Of a stretch of DNA of 11,477 nt, positions 1 through 7,360 are shown piece after piece; within the stretch, counting starts at the first letter, position 1; every line of letters begins with the position of its first letter. The notes under the pieces were generated by a model. That model worked only from the letters and a program-made list of their open reading frames with translations. It was not told the origin of the DNA and made no database searches. Source of the stretch: JAWLGW01 sp964569055 (GTDB lineage: Bacteria > Planctomycetota > J058); contig CAZMSZ010000249.1 in assembly GCA_964569055.1 (NCBI GenBank), forward strand, positions 1 through 11,477, written 5' to 3'. The position numbers and the translations under genes are program-made.

Positions 1-525
1 GACCGCCTCGCCGCGCAGCAGGTCGATCACGGCGCGCAGCGTCGGGAGGGCGACCTGGCAGGCTCGCCGGGCGGGGGCCTCGGGGTCGAGGGACAGCGCG
101 GCCCGCGCGGTCGCCGTGGCCGCCTGCTCGGTCGCCGCGAGGCGCGCCGCCGTCTCGCTCGGCTCGCGCCGGGCGAGGAAGGCGTCGATCGCCGCGGTCG
201 CCTGCCGCAGCGCGGCCGCGACCTCCTCGGGCGGGGCGGTGACCGCGGCGAGGTGACGCCCGAGCGCCGCGCCCGTGCGCAACATGACGGGCGGCCCCCA
301 GCGCGCGAGCCGCCGTCCCCAGAACTCGAGGGTCGGCGCCGGCTCCTCGTCCGCGTCCTCGGCGCGCCCGAGCGCCCGCCGGCTCGGCTCGTGGCCGAGG
401 AACGCAGCCAGCGTGAGCCGCTCGCGCGGCAGCTCCCCGCGCTCGAGCCGCGCCCGCAGCCGCGCGGCCTCGGCCTCCTCCGCCAGCGACGAGTCGCCGG
501 CCACATGATCGGGAGCGTCGGTCAC
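1..525 (-). CDS. Hypothetical protein, partial (C-terminus beyond window)
   Basis: The first 175 codons of a minus-strand gene run off the left edge with no stop. I chose the GTG at 525-523 because the nearby ATG at 530-528 is followed within two codons by an in-frame TGA. The product is Ala/Arg/Glu-rich and almost wholly helical by composition. It has no signal peptide and no membrane segment. Near the N-terminus is the phrase RERLTLAAFLGHEPSRRAL (about residues 33-51). Similar 'ERL-LAA-LGH-A--AL' segments occur, from memory, in uncharacterised proteins of Planctomycetota and Myxococcota, but I cannot assign a function. The chosen frame has nearly all G or C at codon position 3 and the overlapping frames do not read sensibly. 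It diverges from the kinase gene at 639 across 113 bases. I am confident that it is coding and have no basis for a role. Confidence 0.7.
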   Translation of the reverse strand, partial: MTDAPDHVAGDSSLAEEAEAARLRARLERGELPRERLTLAAFLGHEPSRRALGRAEDADEEPAPTLEFWGRRLARWGPPVMLRTGAALGRHLAAVTAPPEEVAAALRQATAAIDAFLARREPSETAARLAATEQAATATARAALSLDPEAPARRACQVALPTLRAVIDLLRGEAV

Positions 526-589
526 GCCATGAGGCTACCCGCCAGCCGAGCGCCGTCGACGCTCGAGGTCGAGACGCGCGCCGCGAGCG

Positions 590-618
590 TTGCAGGGTCC
601 GCGCCCGCCCGCTAAGAC
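590..618 (+). promoter_or_regulatory. Possible promoter for the kinase gene
   Basis: TTGCAG at 590-595 and TAAGAC at 613-618 are separated by 17 bases. This would give a start near 625 and a short leader holding the purine-rich ribosome site GGAGGGGGGAGAG just before the GTG at 639. Each box matches only 3 of 6 consensus bases, so this is a weak call resting on spacing and position. Confidence 0.25.
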
Positions 619-638
619 CCGAGACGGAGGGGGGAGAG

Positions 639-2954
639 GTGTCCGGACTGTTCGACGCGATCGGGCCCGCTCCCGGGCGCCGGATCGGCCCGTACCTGGT
701 GGTCGCGCAGCTCGGCCAGGGCGGCATGGGGACGGTGTGGCGGGCCCAGGGCCCAGGCGGCACGGTCGCCCTCAAGCTGACGCGCTGCGGGGCGACTCCT
801 GCGGCCGCGCGCCGCTTCCGCACCGAGACGAAGGTGCTCGGGCGGCTGCGTCACCCCAACCTCGTCGCCGTGCGCGACGCGGGGGTCGACGAGTGGGAAC
901 GCGCGTATCTGGCCATGGACCTCGTCGAAGGGCCTTCGCTCGAGCAACGGCTCGAGCAGGAGGGCTCCCTGCCCGTGGAGGAGGCGGCCCGGCTGGTCGC
1001 GACCCTGGCGCACGCCTGCGCCTACGCCCACGCGCAGGGCGTGCTCCACCGCGACATCAAGCCGGCCAACGTGCTGCTGCGGGCGGGCGAGCCGCTCCTG
1101 ACCGACTTTGGGCTCGCCAAGGACCTCGACGCGAGCATCTCCTCGCCCTCGGTGGCCGGGCAGTTCCTGGGGACGCCCGCCTACTGGCCGCCCGAGCAGG
1201 CCCGCGGGGACCTCGGCGCGATCGGCCCGCCCGCCGACGTGTACGGGCTCGGCGCGCTGCTGTTCGCGTGCCTGACCGCCCGACCGCCGTTCGAGGGCCA
1301 GTCGCTGGTGGAGCTGATCGCCGCCACGCTGGGGCAGGAGCCGGACCCGCCCAGCGCCCTCCGCCCCGAGATCCCGGGCGCGCTCGACGCGTTGTGCCTC
1401 CGCTGCCTCGCCAAGGACCCGGCGGCGCGCCCCCCGACCCCCGCCGCGCTCGCAGCGGAGCTCGAGGCGCTCCTCGCCGACGGCCTCGCGGCGACGCCGC
1501 CGGACGCGACGCGCTCGACCGCGGCCGCCGAGCTGCAGCCGCGCACCAGCTCGGGCGCTCGCTGGGCCGTGGCCGCGGCGGTGGTGCTCCTCCTCGGCGT
1601 CGCCGCGTCGCTCCTGGCGGTCGGCTGGGGCGAGGCGGCGCCCTCCGGCACGCCGCCGGTCGCGCCGCCCCTCGCGCCGACGTCGCTCGCGGCCGAGGTC
1701 CGCGACCTCATGGACGTGGACGAGCCGGCGGCGCTGGCGCGGCTCGACGAGGTGCTCGCGACGCCGCGCGCTACCGCCGAGCTCTACGGGCTGCGCGCGC
1801 AGATCCACGCCAGGCACGCCCGTTGGGGCGAGGCGATCGCCGACCTCGACGGGGCGCTCGCGCTCGACCCCGCGGACGGACGGCTGCGCGGCGTCCGGGC
1901 GCTCTGCCACCTGCAGGCGGGCGACCCAAAGCGGGCCCGGGCCGACGCGCTCGCGGCCGCCGCGCTCGCCCCGGCGCGGGCGAACTGCTGGGCGGTGCTG
2001 GCCCAGCTCGAGCTGCTCGGCGGACGCAACGGCGTCGCGGCCGGCTACGCGAGACAGGCGCTGGCGAGCGCCCCCGACCACATCGTGGCCCTCCAGGTCC
2101 TCGGCTCGGTCGGCGAGCGCGCGGAGCGCCTCGAGGTCGCCGAGCGGCTGGTCGAGCTCCAGCCCGGCGCCAACTCGCTCGTCATCCTCGGAAAGACCCG
2201 GCAGGACGCTGGCCAGCACGCGCGCGCGCGCGAGGCGTTCGACCGCGCCCTGGCCCTGTCGCCCGACCATCCCGTAGCGCTCATGGGGCGCTCGCAGGCA
2301 CGCCAAGAGCTGGGGGACGTGCGCGGCGCCATCGCCGACATGAAGCGCGCCGCCGAGCTGCGCGACAGCGCCGACGGGTGGCAGCTGCTCGGCCACCTGG
2401 CCATCACCACCGACCCCGCGCTCGCTCGCGTCGCTTACAGCCGGTGCATCGCGCTCGCGCCCAAGAACTTCATGTACTGGGTGTATCGAGGGAACGCCCG
2501 GATGGCGCTCGGAGACCTCGTGGGCGCGATCGCCGACTGCGACGAGGCGCATCGCCTGGCGCCGTATAGCCAGCCGCCGCTCGCGTTGAGCGCGACCGCC
2601 TGCCTGCGCGCGGGGGACTACGAGGCCGCGGTCGAGCGCTACACGCGCGCGATCGAGCGCGCGCCCCACGACGGGACGACGATCCTGAACCGCGCCAACG
2701 CGCGCTTCCTGGCAGGCGATTACGAGGGCGCGCTCGAGGACTACGAGCGGGCGCTCGCCGAGCGCGAGGGCGCCGTCGACCTCATGGCCGTGAAGGTCGC
2801 GATCCACTACGGGCGCGGCCGCACCCTCGAGCGGCTGGGCCGGCCAGGCGAGGCGGCGGACGCGCTGGCGGAGGTGCTCCGCCTCGCGCCGCGCGACCCC
2901 AGGCGCGCCCAGCTCCAGGCCGACATCGCGCGCCTCCGCGGCGAGGCCCGCTGA
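639..2954 (+). CDS. Membrane-anchored Ser/Thr protein kinase with C-terminal TPR repeats
   Basis: A 771-residue Hanks-type kinase. All catalytic elements are visible: glycine loop GQGGMG (26-31), lysine in VALK (K46), helix-C glutamate E63, HRDIKPAN (137-144), DFG (156-158), GTPAYWPPE (179-186, with PPE replacing APE) and ADVYGLG (199-205). It should therefore be an active kinase. The kinase domain ends near 280. A Thr/Ala-rich linker leads to one membrane segment (about 308-328), then an Ala/Pro-rich spacer. From about 370 to the end there are roughly ten or eleven TPR-like units, each closing on an A-L-P type turn such as ALALDP, ALALSP and VLRLAP. By the usual topology the kinase is cytoplasmic and the TPR part periplasmic, so it may sense or scaffold a partner there; that role is inferred. 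The GTG start is set by the purine-rich site GGAGGGGGGAGAG directly upstream. The gene stands alone and its stop lies 3 bases from the convergent purU stop. Confidence 0.93.
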   Translation: MSGLFDAIGPAPGRRIGPYLVVAQLGQGGMGTVWRAQGPGGTVALKLTRCGATPAAARRFRTETKVLGRLRHPNLVAVRDAGVDEWERAYLAMDLVEGPSLEQRLEQEGSLPVEEAARLVATLAHACAYAHAQGVLHRDIKPANVLLRAGEPLLTDFGLAKDLDASISSPSVAGQFLGTPAYWPPEQARGDLGAIGPPADVYGLGALLFACLTARPPFEGQSLVELIAATLGQEPDPPSALRPEIPGALDALCLRCLAKDPAARPPTPAALAAELEALLADGLAATPPDATRSTAAAELQPRTSSGARWAVAAAVVLLLGVAASLLAVGWGEAAPSGTPPVAPPLAPTSLAAEVRDLMDVDEPAALARLDEVLATPRATAELYGLRAQIHARHARWGEAIADLDGALALDPADGRLRGVRALCHLQAGDPKRARADALAAAALAPARANCWAVLAQLELLGGRNGVAAGYARQALASAPDHIVALQVLGSVGERAERLEVAERLVELQPGANSLVILGKTRQDAGQHARAREAFDRALALSPDHPVALMGRSQARQELGDVRGAIADMKRAAELRDSADGWQLLGHLAITTDPALARVAYSRCIALAPKNFMYWVYRGNARMALGDLVGAIADCDEAHRLAPYSQPPLALSATACLRAGDYEAAVERYTRAIERAPHDGTTILNRANARFLAGDYEGALEDYERALAEREGAVDLMAVKVAIHYGRGRTLERLGRPGEAADALAEVLRLAPRDPRRAQLQADIARLRGEAR

Positions 2955-2957
2955 GCG

Positions 2958-3830
2958 TCAGCTCGCGAACACCACCGTCCGGTTCCCGTGGAGCAGGATC
3001 CGGTCCTGGACGTGCCAGCGCACCGCGCGGGCCAGGACCAGCTTCTCGAGGTCGCGCCCCTTGCGGACGAGGTCGCCCACCCCGTCGCGGTGCGAGACGT
3101 GGGTCACGTCCTGGCACACGATCGGGCCCTCGTCGAGCTCGGCGGTCACGTAGTGGGCGGTGGCCCCGATCAGCTTGACCCCGCGCCGGTGCGCCTGGTG
3201 GTAGGGGCGCGCGCCCTGGAAGGCCGGCAAGAACGAGTGGTGGATGTTGATGATCCGCCCCGCCCACCGCTCCACGAGGTCGGCGCCCAGGACCTGCATG
3301 TAGCGCGCGAGCACCACGAAGTCGACCGCGTGCTCGACGAGCGCCGCCTCGAGGAGCGCCTCCTGCGCCGCCTTCGCCCCGGGCTCGATCGGCAGGTGCA
3401 GGTACGGCACCCCGAAGTGGTCGGCCACCGGCGCGAGCGCGGCGTGGTTGCTGATCACCAGCGGGAACTCGCAGTCGAGCTCGCCCGAGCGCTGGCGCAG
3501 CAGCAGGTCGTACAGGCAGTGGTCCTCGCGCGAGACCAGGATCGCGGCCCGCTTGCGCCGCTCGGAGGTGCGCACGGCCACCCACGGGTCGTGCGGGGCG
3601 AGCAGCCGCTCGACCGCGGGGGCGACCTCCTCGAGCGGGAGCGCGAACCCCTCGAGCGCGAACACCAGCCGCATGAAGAACAGCCCGGCGGCCGGGTCGG
3701 CGTGCTGGTCGGCGTCGAGGATGTTCGCGCCACCCTCGAACACCAGCTCGGAGATCGAGGCCACGATCCCGCGGGCGTCGCGGCACGAGATCAGGAGCGT
3801 GGCGCAGGGGGCGGGGCGGCGGCGGGCCAT
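2958..3830 (-). CDS. purU: Formyltetrahydrofolate deformylase
   Basis: Predicted to hydrolyse 10-formyltetrahydrofolate to formate and tetrahydrofolate in the cytoplasm, which balances one-carbon pools and can supply formate for purine synthesis. The 290 residues match the usual PurU length. An N-terminal ACT regulatory domain (about 8-90) includes ISCRDARGIVASISELV. The formyltransferase-fold catalytic domain follows (about 93-290), with VISNHA (125-130), NIHHSFLPAF (195-204) and ELDEGPI (231-237). N195, H197 and D233 have the spacing of the Asn/His/Asp triad of glycinamide ribonucleotide formyltransferases (N106, H108, D144 in the E. coli enzyme), so catalysis looks intact. The ACT domain separates it from PurN and Fmt. 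It starts at the ATG at 3830, only 16 bases after the stop of the upstream methyltransferase-like gene, so the two are probably cotranscribed. I see no strong Shine-Dalgarno sequence. Confidence 0.95.
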   Translation of the reverse strand: MARRRPAPCATLLISCRDARGIVASISELVFEGGANILDADQHADPAAGLFFMRLVFALEGFALPLEEVAPAVERLLAPHDPWVAVRTSERRKRAAILVSREDHCLYDLLLRQRSGELDCEFPLVISNHAALAPVADHFGVPYLHLPIEPGAKAAQEALLEAALVEHAVDFVVLARYMQVLGADLVERWAGRIINIHHSFLPAFQGARPYHQAHRRGVKLIGATAHYVTAELDEGPIVCQDVTHVSHRDGVGDLVRKGRDLEKLVLARAVRWHVQDRILLHGNRTVVFAS

Positions 3831-3846
3831 GGCCCCGTTCTACTAA

Positions 3847-4569
3847 TTACGGGGCCCGCCGCGCGAGGAACAGCACGTCCTCGACCTCCTGGCCCTCGTC
3901 CACCAGCGGGTTCTCCCAGCGGACCCGCTCGCGGGCCGCCTCGGCGAAGGTCGCGCCGAGCGCGGCGGCGAACGGCTCGTCGTCGGCGACCGACCACACC
4001 GCCAGGACGCCGCCCGGGGCGAGGTGGCGCGCCACCCGGGTCAGCCCCTCGGCGGTGTAGAACGGCGCGGAGCTCGGCCCGAGCGGCTCGCGCGGCGAGT
4101 GGTCCACGTCGATCAGGATCGCGTCCCAGCGCGCCTCGCCGGGCTCGGCCAGGAGCTCGGCGTAGACGTCGCCCACGCTCGGCGCCAGGCGTGCGTCGCC
4201 CGTCAGCTCGCCCGAGAGCGGGACCAGGCCGCGGCGCAGCCAGTCGATCACCTCGGGCAGCCGCTCGACCACGCGCACCTGCGCGGCGCGTCCGCCCCGC
4301 AGCGCGGCCGCCGCCGTGTAGCCCAGGCCCAGCCCGCCCACGAGCACGCGCAGCTCGGCGCCGCCGTGCCACTCCAGCGCGCGCCGGGCCAGGAGCTCCT
4401 CCGAGGCGGTGTTGAGGCTGCTCATGAGCAGCTCGTGGTCGAGCACCACCTCGGTGACCACCGTGCCCGGGCGCCCGAGCACGTCGCGCCGGCGCAGGCA
4501 GAGCGGCCCGAGCGGCGTCTCCACCCAGTCGAGCACCTCGAACAGCGGCTTGCGCGGGGGCTGCGCCAT
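3847..4569 (-). CDS. Spermidine-synthase-like SAM-dependent methyltransferase
   Basis: A 240-residue cytoplasmic Rossmann-fold protein. The nucleotide-binding loop VLVGGLGLGYTA (75-86) is followed by the acidic residue E102 in VRVVERLPEVIDW. SVGDVYAEL (131-139) and WDAILIDVDHSP (148-159) then supply the usual adenosine- and methionine-contacting acidic positions. FYTAEGLTRVARHLAPGG (170-187) is typical of the spermidine synthase group (COG0421). The short N-terminus and the DVDHSP segment differ from classical SpeE, so polyamine synthesis is not established and a methyltransferase on an unknown substrate is equally possible. I prefer the ATG at 4569 over the in-frame ATG at 4599, because the extra ten residues look like read-through of spacer and a TATCGT box lies 6 bases before 4569. 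It is the first gene of a likely two-gene unit with purU and diverges from the SAM hydrolase gene; whether the shared use of SAM is meaningful is unknown. Confidence 0.82.
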   Translation of the reverse strand: MAQPPRKPLFEVLDWVETPLGPLCLRRRDVLGRPGTVVTEVVLDHELLMSSLNTASEELLARRALEWHGGAELRVLVGGLGLGYTAAAALRGGRAAQVRVVERLPEVIDWLRRGLVPLSGELTGDARLAPSVGDVYAELLAEPGEARWDAILIDVDHSPREPLGPSSAPFYTAEGLTRVARHLAPGGVLAVWSVADDEPFAAALGATFAEAARERVRWENPLVDEGQEVEDVLFLARRAP

Positions 4570-4575
4570 GCACCC

Positions 4576-4581
4576 ACGATA
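4576..4581 (-). promoter_or_regulatory. Possible -10 box for a leaderless transcript
   Basis: Read on the minus strand, TATCGT is followed by GGGTGC and then the ATG at 4569. A -10 box this close would start transcription at or within a base or two of the start codon. That fits with the lack of any Shine-Dalgarno sequence. No good -35 box is visible. Confidence 0.3.
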
Positions 4582-4671
4582 CCGCCGCGCCGCCGCCATG
4601 CCTCGCCGCCGGGTTTCGCTGGCGCGGGGCGCGCCCGAGCGGTATCAGCAGGAGACGCAGGAGCGCCGCTC

Positions 4672-5571
4672 GTGACCCGTCCGCCCGCCCTCGCCCTCCT
4701 CGCCGCGCTCGCCGTCGGCCTCGCCGGCTGCGCCGCCCCGCCCGCGCCCGCGCGCGCCGTCCGCCGCCCGGTCGTGGCGCTCATGACCGACTTCGGCCTG
4801 CGCGACGACGCGGTGGGGCTGCTGCGCGGCGTGGTGCTCGACCTCGCCCCCGACGTGCAGCTCGTGGACCTCACCCACGAGGTCCCGGCGTTCGACGTGG
4901 CGGAGGGCTCGCGCCTCCTGGCCGACGCGCCGGGGGTCTATCCGGCCGGCACGGTGTTCTGCGTGGTCGTCGACCCCGGGGTCGGCACGGCCCGCCGCGC
5001 GATCGTGGCCCGGCTCGCCAACGGCAGCCTGATCGTGGCCCCCGACAACGGGGTGATCACCGACGCGGCCCTCCAGCACGGGCTGACGGCCGTGCGGGCG
5101 ATCGAGACCGCCGACTACCTGCGCGACGCCGTCAGCGCGACCTTCCACGGCCGCGACGTGTTCGCGCCGGTCGCGGGCCACCTCGCGGCCGGGCGCTCGT
5201 TCGAGGGCGTGGGGCCGCTGGTGGAGGACTGGGTCCGCCTCGAGCGCCCCCGGCCGAGCCGCGAGGGCGGCGTCCTGCGCGGCCGCGTGATCGCGATCGA
5301 CGAGCCGTTCGGCAACGTGTGGACCGACATTCCGGCGGCCTGGCTCGAGGAGCTCGGGGTCGCGTACGGCGAGCGCGTCGTGGTCGCGGCGGGAGGTCGC
5401 GACCCCGGTGAGGTGCCCTACGTGGCGACCTTCGGCGACGTCCCCGAGGGCGCGCCGCTCCTGTACCGCAACAGCCGCGGCAAGCTGGCGCTCGCGCTCA
5501 ACATGGGCGACCTGGCCCGCGCGCGACGGATCGAGCGCGGCGCCGAGGTGACGATCCGCCCGGCGCGCTAG
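4672..5571 (+). CDS. S-adenosylmethionine hydrolase (SAM hydroxide adenosyltransferase, DUF62), predicted lipoprotein
   Basis: A 299-residue member of the DUF62 family, which also includes the fluorinase and chlorinase. LMTDFGLRDDAVGLLRG (37-53), VVDPGVGTARRA (99-110), APDNGVIT (123-130), TFHGRDVFAPVAGHLA (157-172) and DEPFGNVWTDI (210-220) are the family signatures. D101, R108 and H159 align with the Asp-Arg-His triad of the archaeal SAM hydrolase PH0463 (D68, R75, H127) to within one residue, so hydrolysis of SAM to adenosine and methionine is more likely than halogenation. The N-terminus is unusual. TRPPALALLAALAVGLAGC reads as a signal peptide with lipobox LAGC (C20), which would place the enzyme outside the cytoplasm. 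The GTG start at 4672 has GCAGGAG about 7 bases upstream and sits exactly at the head of the signal peptide, although the frame stays open further upstream. Its stop overlaps that of the convergent neighbour. Confidence 0.88.
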   Translation: MTRPPALALLAALAVGLAGCAAPPAPARAVRRPVVALMTDFGLRDDAVGLLRGVVLDLAPDVQLVDLTHEVPAFDVAEGSRLLADAPGVYPAGTVFCVVVDPGVGTARRAIVARLANGSLIVAPDNGVITDAALQHGLTAVRAIETADYLRDAVSATFHGRDVFAPVAGHLAAGRSFEGVGPLVEDWVRLERPRPSREGGVLRGRVIAIDEPFGNVWTDIPAAWLEELGVAYGERVVVAAGGRDPGEVPYVATFGDVPEGAPLLYRNSRGKLALALNMGDLARARRIERGAEVTIRPAR

Positions 5572-6443
5572 CCCCCGAACAAGAACACCGCGGCGAAGCC
5601 GTACACCAGCATGACCAGGGTCGGCAGGATCAGGCGCAGGTAGCAGCGCCCGTCGAGCGCCTCGAAGCCGCCCAGGCTCGAGACTTGGCCGTAGCCGGGG
5701 ATCCCGTCCAGCACGGCCGCGCGCGCGGGGTCCTCCGGCAGGTAGAGCACGCGCTCCTGCGCTTGGTCCTCGAGCTCGGCCGTCTCGTGGGTGGAGTGGC
5801 TCACCCGGTGGGTTCGCCCTTCGCCGTCGGTGAACGCGAACGTCAGCTTCCACACCGGCTGCTCGTTCACCTTGGTCGAGGTCGGCTCCTTGCTCTCGAG
5901 CGTCCCGTAGGCGAGCACGCCGTGGCGGAGGAGGCGCGCGTACAGGAACCCGTTGCGCAAGCCCACCAGCATGAAGCACAGCCCGACCGTGGGGAACGCC
6001 GCGACGATCAGCACCACCCAGGGCGGGAACGTGGCGGTCCGCATGCCCTGGATCCGCGAGCGGTCGGGGTCGCCGCTCGGGAACTCGACTCGGACCGGCG
6101 CGCCGGGCGAGGGGCCGCTGCCGACCGCGAACGAGCGCCCGCCGCGCACGACCCCGTCGGGGCCCACGAACTCGTACACGTACTCGTACACGTACTGCTC
6201 GTTCACCTGCGAGCCCGTGCTCTGCACGTCGACCACCTCGCCAGCGGCCTCCTCGAGCGGGCCGGCGAAGTCGATCAACGCGCGCGGATCGGAGGCCGCG
6301 CCGAACACGAGCACGAACGCCGAGGTGAACAGGAGCACCCCCCAGCCCACCGTCTGGACCACGCCGCCGAAGGTGGCGTGGATCCGGGCGCCGAGCTCGA
6401 CCCGCCGCGGCGGGTCCTTCGGCTCGTAGTCGATCACCCACAT
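5568..6443 (-). CDS. Membrane protein with two DUF3592-like domains
   Basis: A 291-residue predicted inner-membrane protein. Hydrophobic helices lie at about 26-48 (VQTVGWGVLLFTSAFVLVFG), 142-164 (PPWVVLIVAAFPTVGLCFMLVG) and 268-289 near the C-terminus. Between them are two soluble beta-rich modules of about 75-85 residues each, at about 65-137 and 180-257. Both follow the DUF3592 pattern of a small strand, an NEQ segment, a paired aromatic strand and a closing 'V-YLPEDP' or 'VRVEFPSGDP' phrase. QVNEQYVYEYVYEF and KVNEQPVWKLTFAF are clearly related, so the protein carries an internal duplication. DUF3592 has no established function. The ATG at 6443 is preceded by GGGAGG at good spacing, which rules out the longer open frame starting at 6533. 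It is convergent with and overlaps the SAM hydrolase stop, and diverges from the peptidoglycan-binding gene. I see no enzyme motif. Confidence 0.8.
   Translation of the reverse strand: MWVIDYEPKDPPRRVELGARIHATFGGVVQTVGWGVLLFTSAFVLVFGAASDPRALIDFAGPLEEAAGEVVDVQSTGSQVNEQYVYEYVYEFVGPDGVVRGGRSFAVGSGPSPGAPVRVEFPSGDPDRSRIQGMRTATFPPWVVLIVAAFPTVGLCFMLVGLRNGFLYARLLRHGVLAYGTLESKEPTSTKVNEQPVWKLTFAFTDGEGRTHRVSHSTHETAELEDQAQERVLYLPEDPARAAVLDGIPGYGQVSSLGGFEALDGRCYLRLILPTLVMLVYGFAAVFLFGG
6171..6194. repeat. Two perfect 12-base tandem copies inside the DUF3592-like gene
   Basis: CTCGTACACGTA occurs twice in succession and in the gene's reading direction encodes the repeated YVYE of YVYEYVYE. The period is a multiple of three, so copy-number change would keep the frame. 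Confidence 0.8.
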
Positions 6444-6478
6444 GCAGGCCTCCCGTCGGGTCGAGCATAGCGGGTCCG

Positions 6479-6508
6479 TTGGCCGGCGCGCCCGCCGCCT
6501 GGTACCCT
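6479..6508 (+). promoter_or_regulatory. Possible promoter for the peptidoglycan-binding gene
   Basis: TTGGCC at 6479-6484 and TACCCT at 6503-6508 are 18 bases apart and point to the ATG at 6532. GAGGACC, a fair ribosome site, lies between. The hexamers match the consensus at only half the positions, so this is tentative. Confidence 0.25.
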
Positions 6509-6531
6509 CGCCGGGCCGACGAGGACCTTCC

Positions 6532-7350
6532 ATGCCCTGGGAGCACTGCGATCAGACGCTCGGCGACGAGCTCGACGCCTGCCCGAGCTGCGGGATCGAG
6601 AAGGCCGCCTGGACCCTGCAGTGGGACGCCACCCGCACGTTCCAGGTGCCTCGCCGGAGCGGGCGCCCGCTGGCCAAGCTCTCGCTCCTCGACGCCGCCG
6701 ACGCCAGCCCGATCGTCGGCCAGCCGTTCCGCGTCGCGCCCGAGGGGGGCGCGCCCCTCGAGGGCCAGACCGACGAGTGGGGCTACGGCAAGGTCGAGCT
6801 CCCGGCCGAGGGGCCCTATCGCCTGAGCCTGCCCGGCGTGGCGCCCGATCAGCTCGCGGCGGTCGAGCCCGAGGCCGCGGCGGACGCGGAGGCCGACGCG
6901 CTCGCGCTGGTCTGCCGCACGGGGCCCAAGTACGAGGTGCGGCTGCGGCAGCCGGTCGTGCTCTGCTTCCAGCGCCTCGGCGAGCCGCTGGCGAGCGCGC
7001 CCTACCGCCTGCGGCTGGGGGGCGAGGAGCGGCGCGGGGCGCTCGACGCGCGCGGTGAGCTGCGGTTCGACCCGCCCGCCGGGGTGGCCGAGGCCGAGGT
7101 GTGGGTGGGCGAGGGCGAGGACCTCGACCACTACCGGGTCGCGCTCGGCGAGCTCGCGCCGGTCGGCGAGGTGCGCGGGGCGCAGCAGCGCCTCAACAAC
7201 CTCGGCTTCTACGCCGGGCGCGAGGACGACGCCCTGGGCCCGGTCACGCGCTCGGCGCTGGTCGCCTTCCAGCGCGAGCACGGCCTGGAGCCCTCGGGCC
7301 GGCTCGACCCGCCGAGCCAGACCAAGCTGGTCGAGGTCCACGGGGGCTGA
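6532..7350 (+). CDS. Peptidoglycan-binding domain protein with N-terminal Cys motif
   Basis: A 272-residue protein without a signal peptide or membrane segment. A short N-terminal zinc-ribbon-like segment has H5, C6, C17 and C20 (HC ... CPSC). Two beta-rich, Ig-like or carboxypeptidase-regulatory-like modules follow: about 58-101, containing TDEWGYGKVELP, and about 141-195, containing LDARGELRFDPP. They resemble each other in layout. Residues 214-270 form a PG_binding_1 domain: GAQQRLNNLGFYAG, then DDALGPVTRSALVAFQREHGL and a C-terminal VEVHGG. From memory, proteins ending in this LNNLGF...VHG module are frequent beside type VI secretion and VgrG/PAAR-like genes in high-GC myxobacteria and planctomycetes, but nothing of that machine is visible here. 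The ATG at 6532 has GAGGACC upstream, and the open frame before it reads as spacer. It ends 10 bases from the convergent metalloprotease gene, which suggests shared envelope biology by position only. Confidence 0.82.
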   Translation: MPWEHCDQTLGDELDACPSCGIEKAAWTLQWDATRTFQVPRRSGRPLAKLSLLDAADASPIVGQPFRVAPEGGAPLEGQTDEWGYGKVELPAEGPYRLSLPGVAPDQLAAVEPEAAADAEADALALVCRTGPKYEVRLRQPVVLCFQRLGEPLASAPYRLRLGGEERRGALDARGELRFDPPAGVAEAEVWVGEGEDLDHYRVALGELAPVGEVRGAQQRLNNLGFYAGREDDALGPVTRSALVAFQREHGLEPSGRLDPPSQTKLVEVHGG

Positions 7351-7360
7351 GGGGTCACGC

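Noticed and set aside
545..575. Inverted repeat TCGAC/GTCGA between the first two genes
   Set aside because: Five-base arms of this composition are expected by chance in such DNA, and no second copy is found.
612..2807. A 731-codon minus-strand frame opposite the kinase
   Set aside because: It is a shadow of the kinase-TPR gene. Its composition is Arg/Val/Glu-rich without motifs, and the plus strand has a complete kinase domain.
4672..5571. Fluorinase or chlorinase
   Set aside because: The Asp-Arg-His triad of the hydroxide-using enzymes is present (D101, R108, H159), and those residues are not the halogenase set.
4645..7341. An 898-codon open frame on the minus strand crossing four genes
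   Set aside because: In very GC-rich DNA stop codons are rare. It runs antisense to the SAM hydrolase and peptidoglycan-binding genes, which carry recognisable motifs, and its own translation is low-complexity Arg/Ala/Gly.
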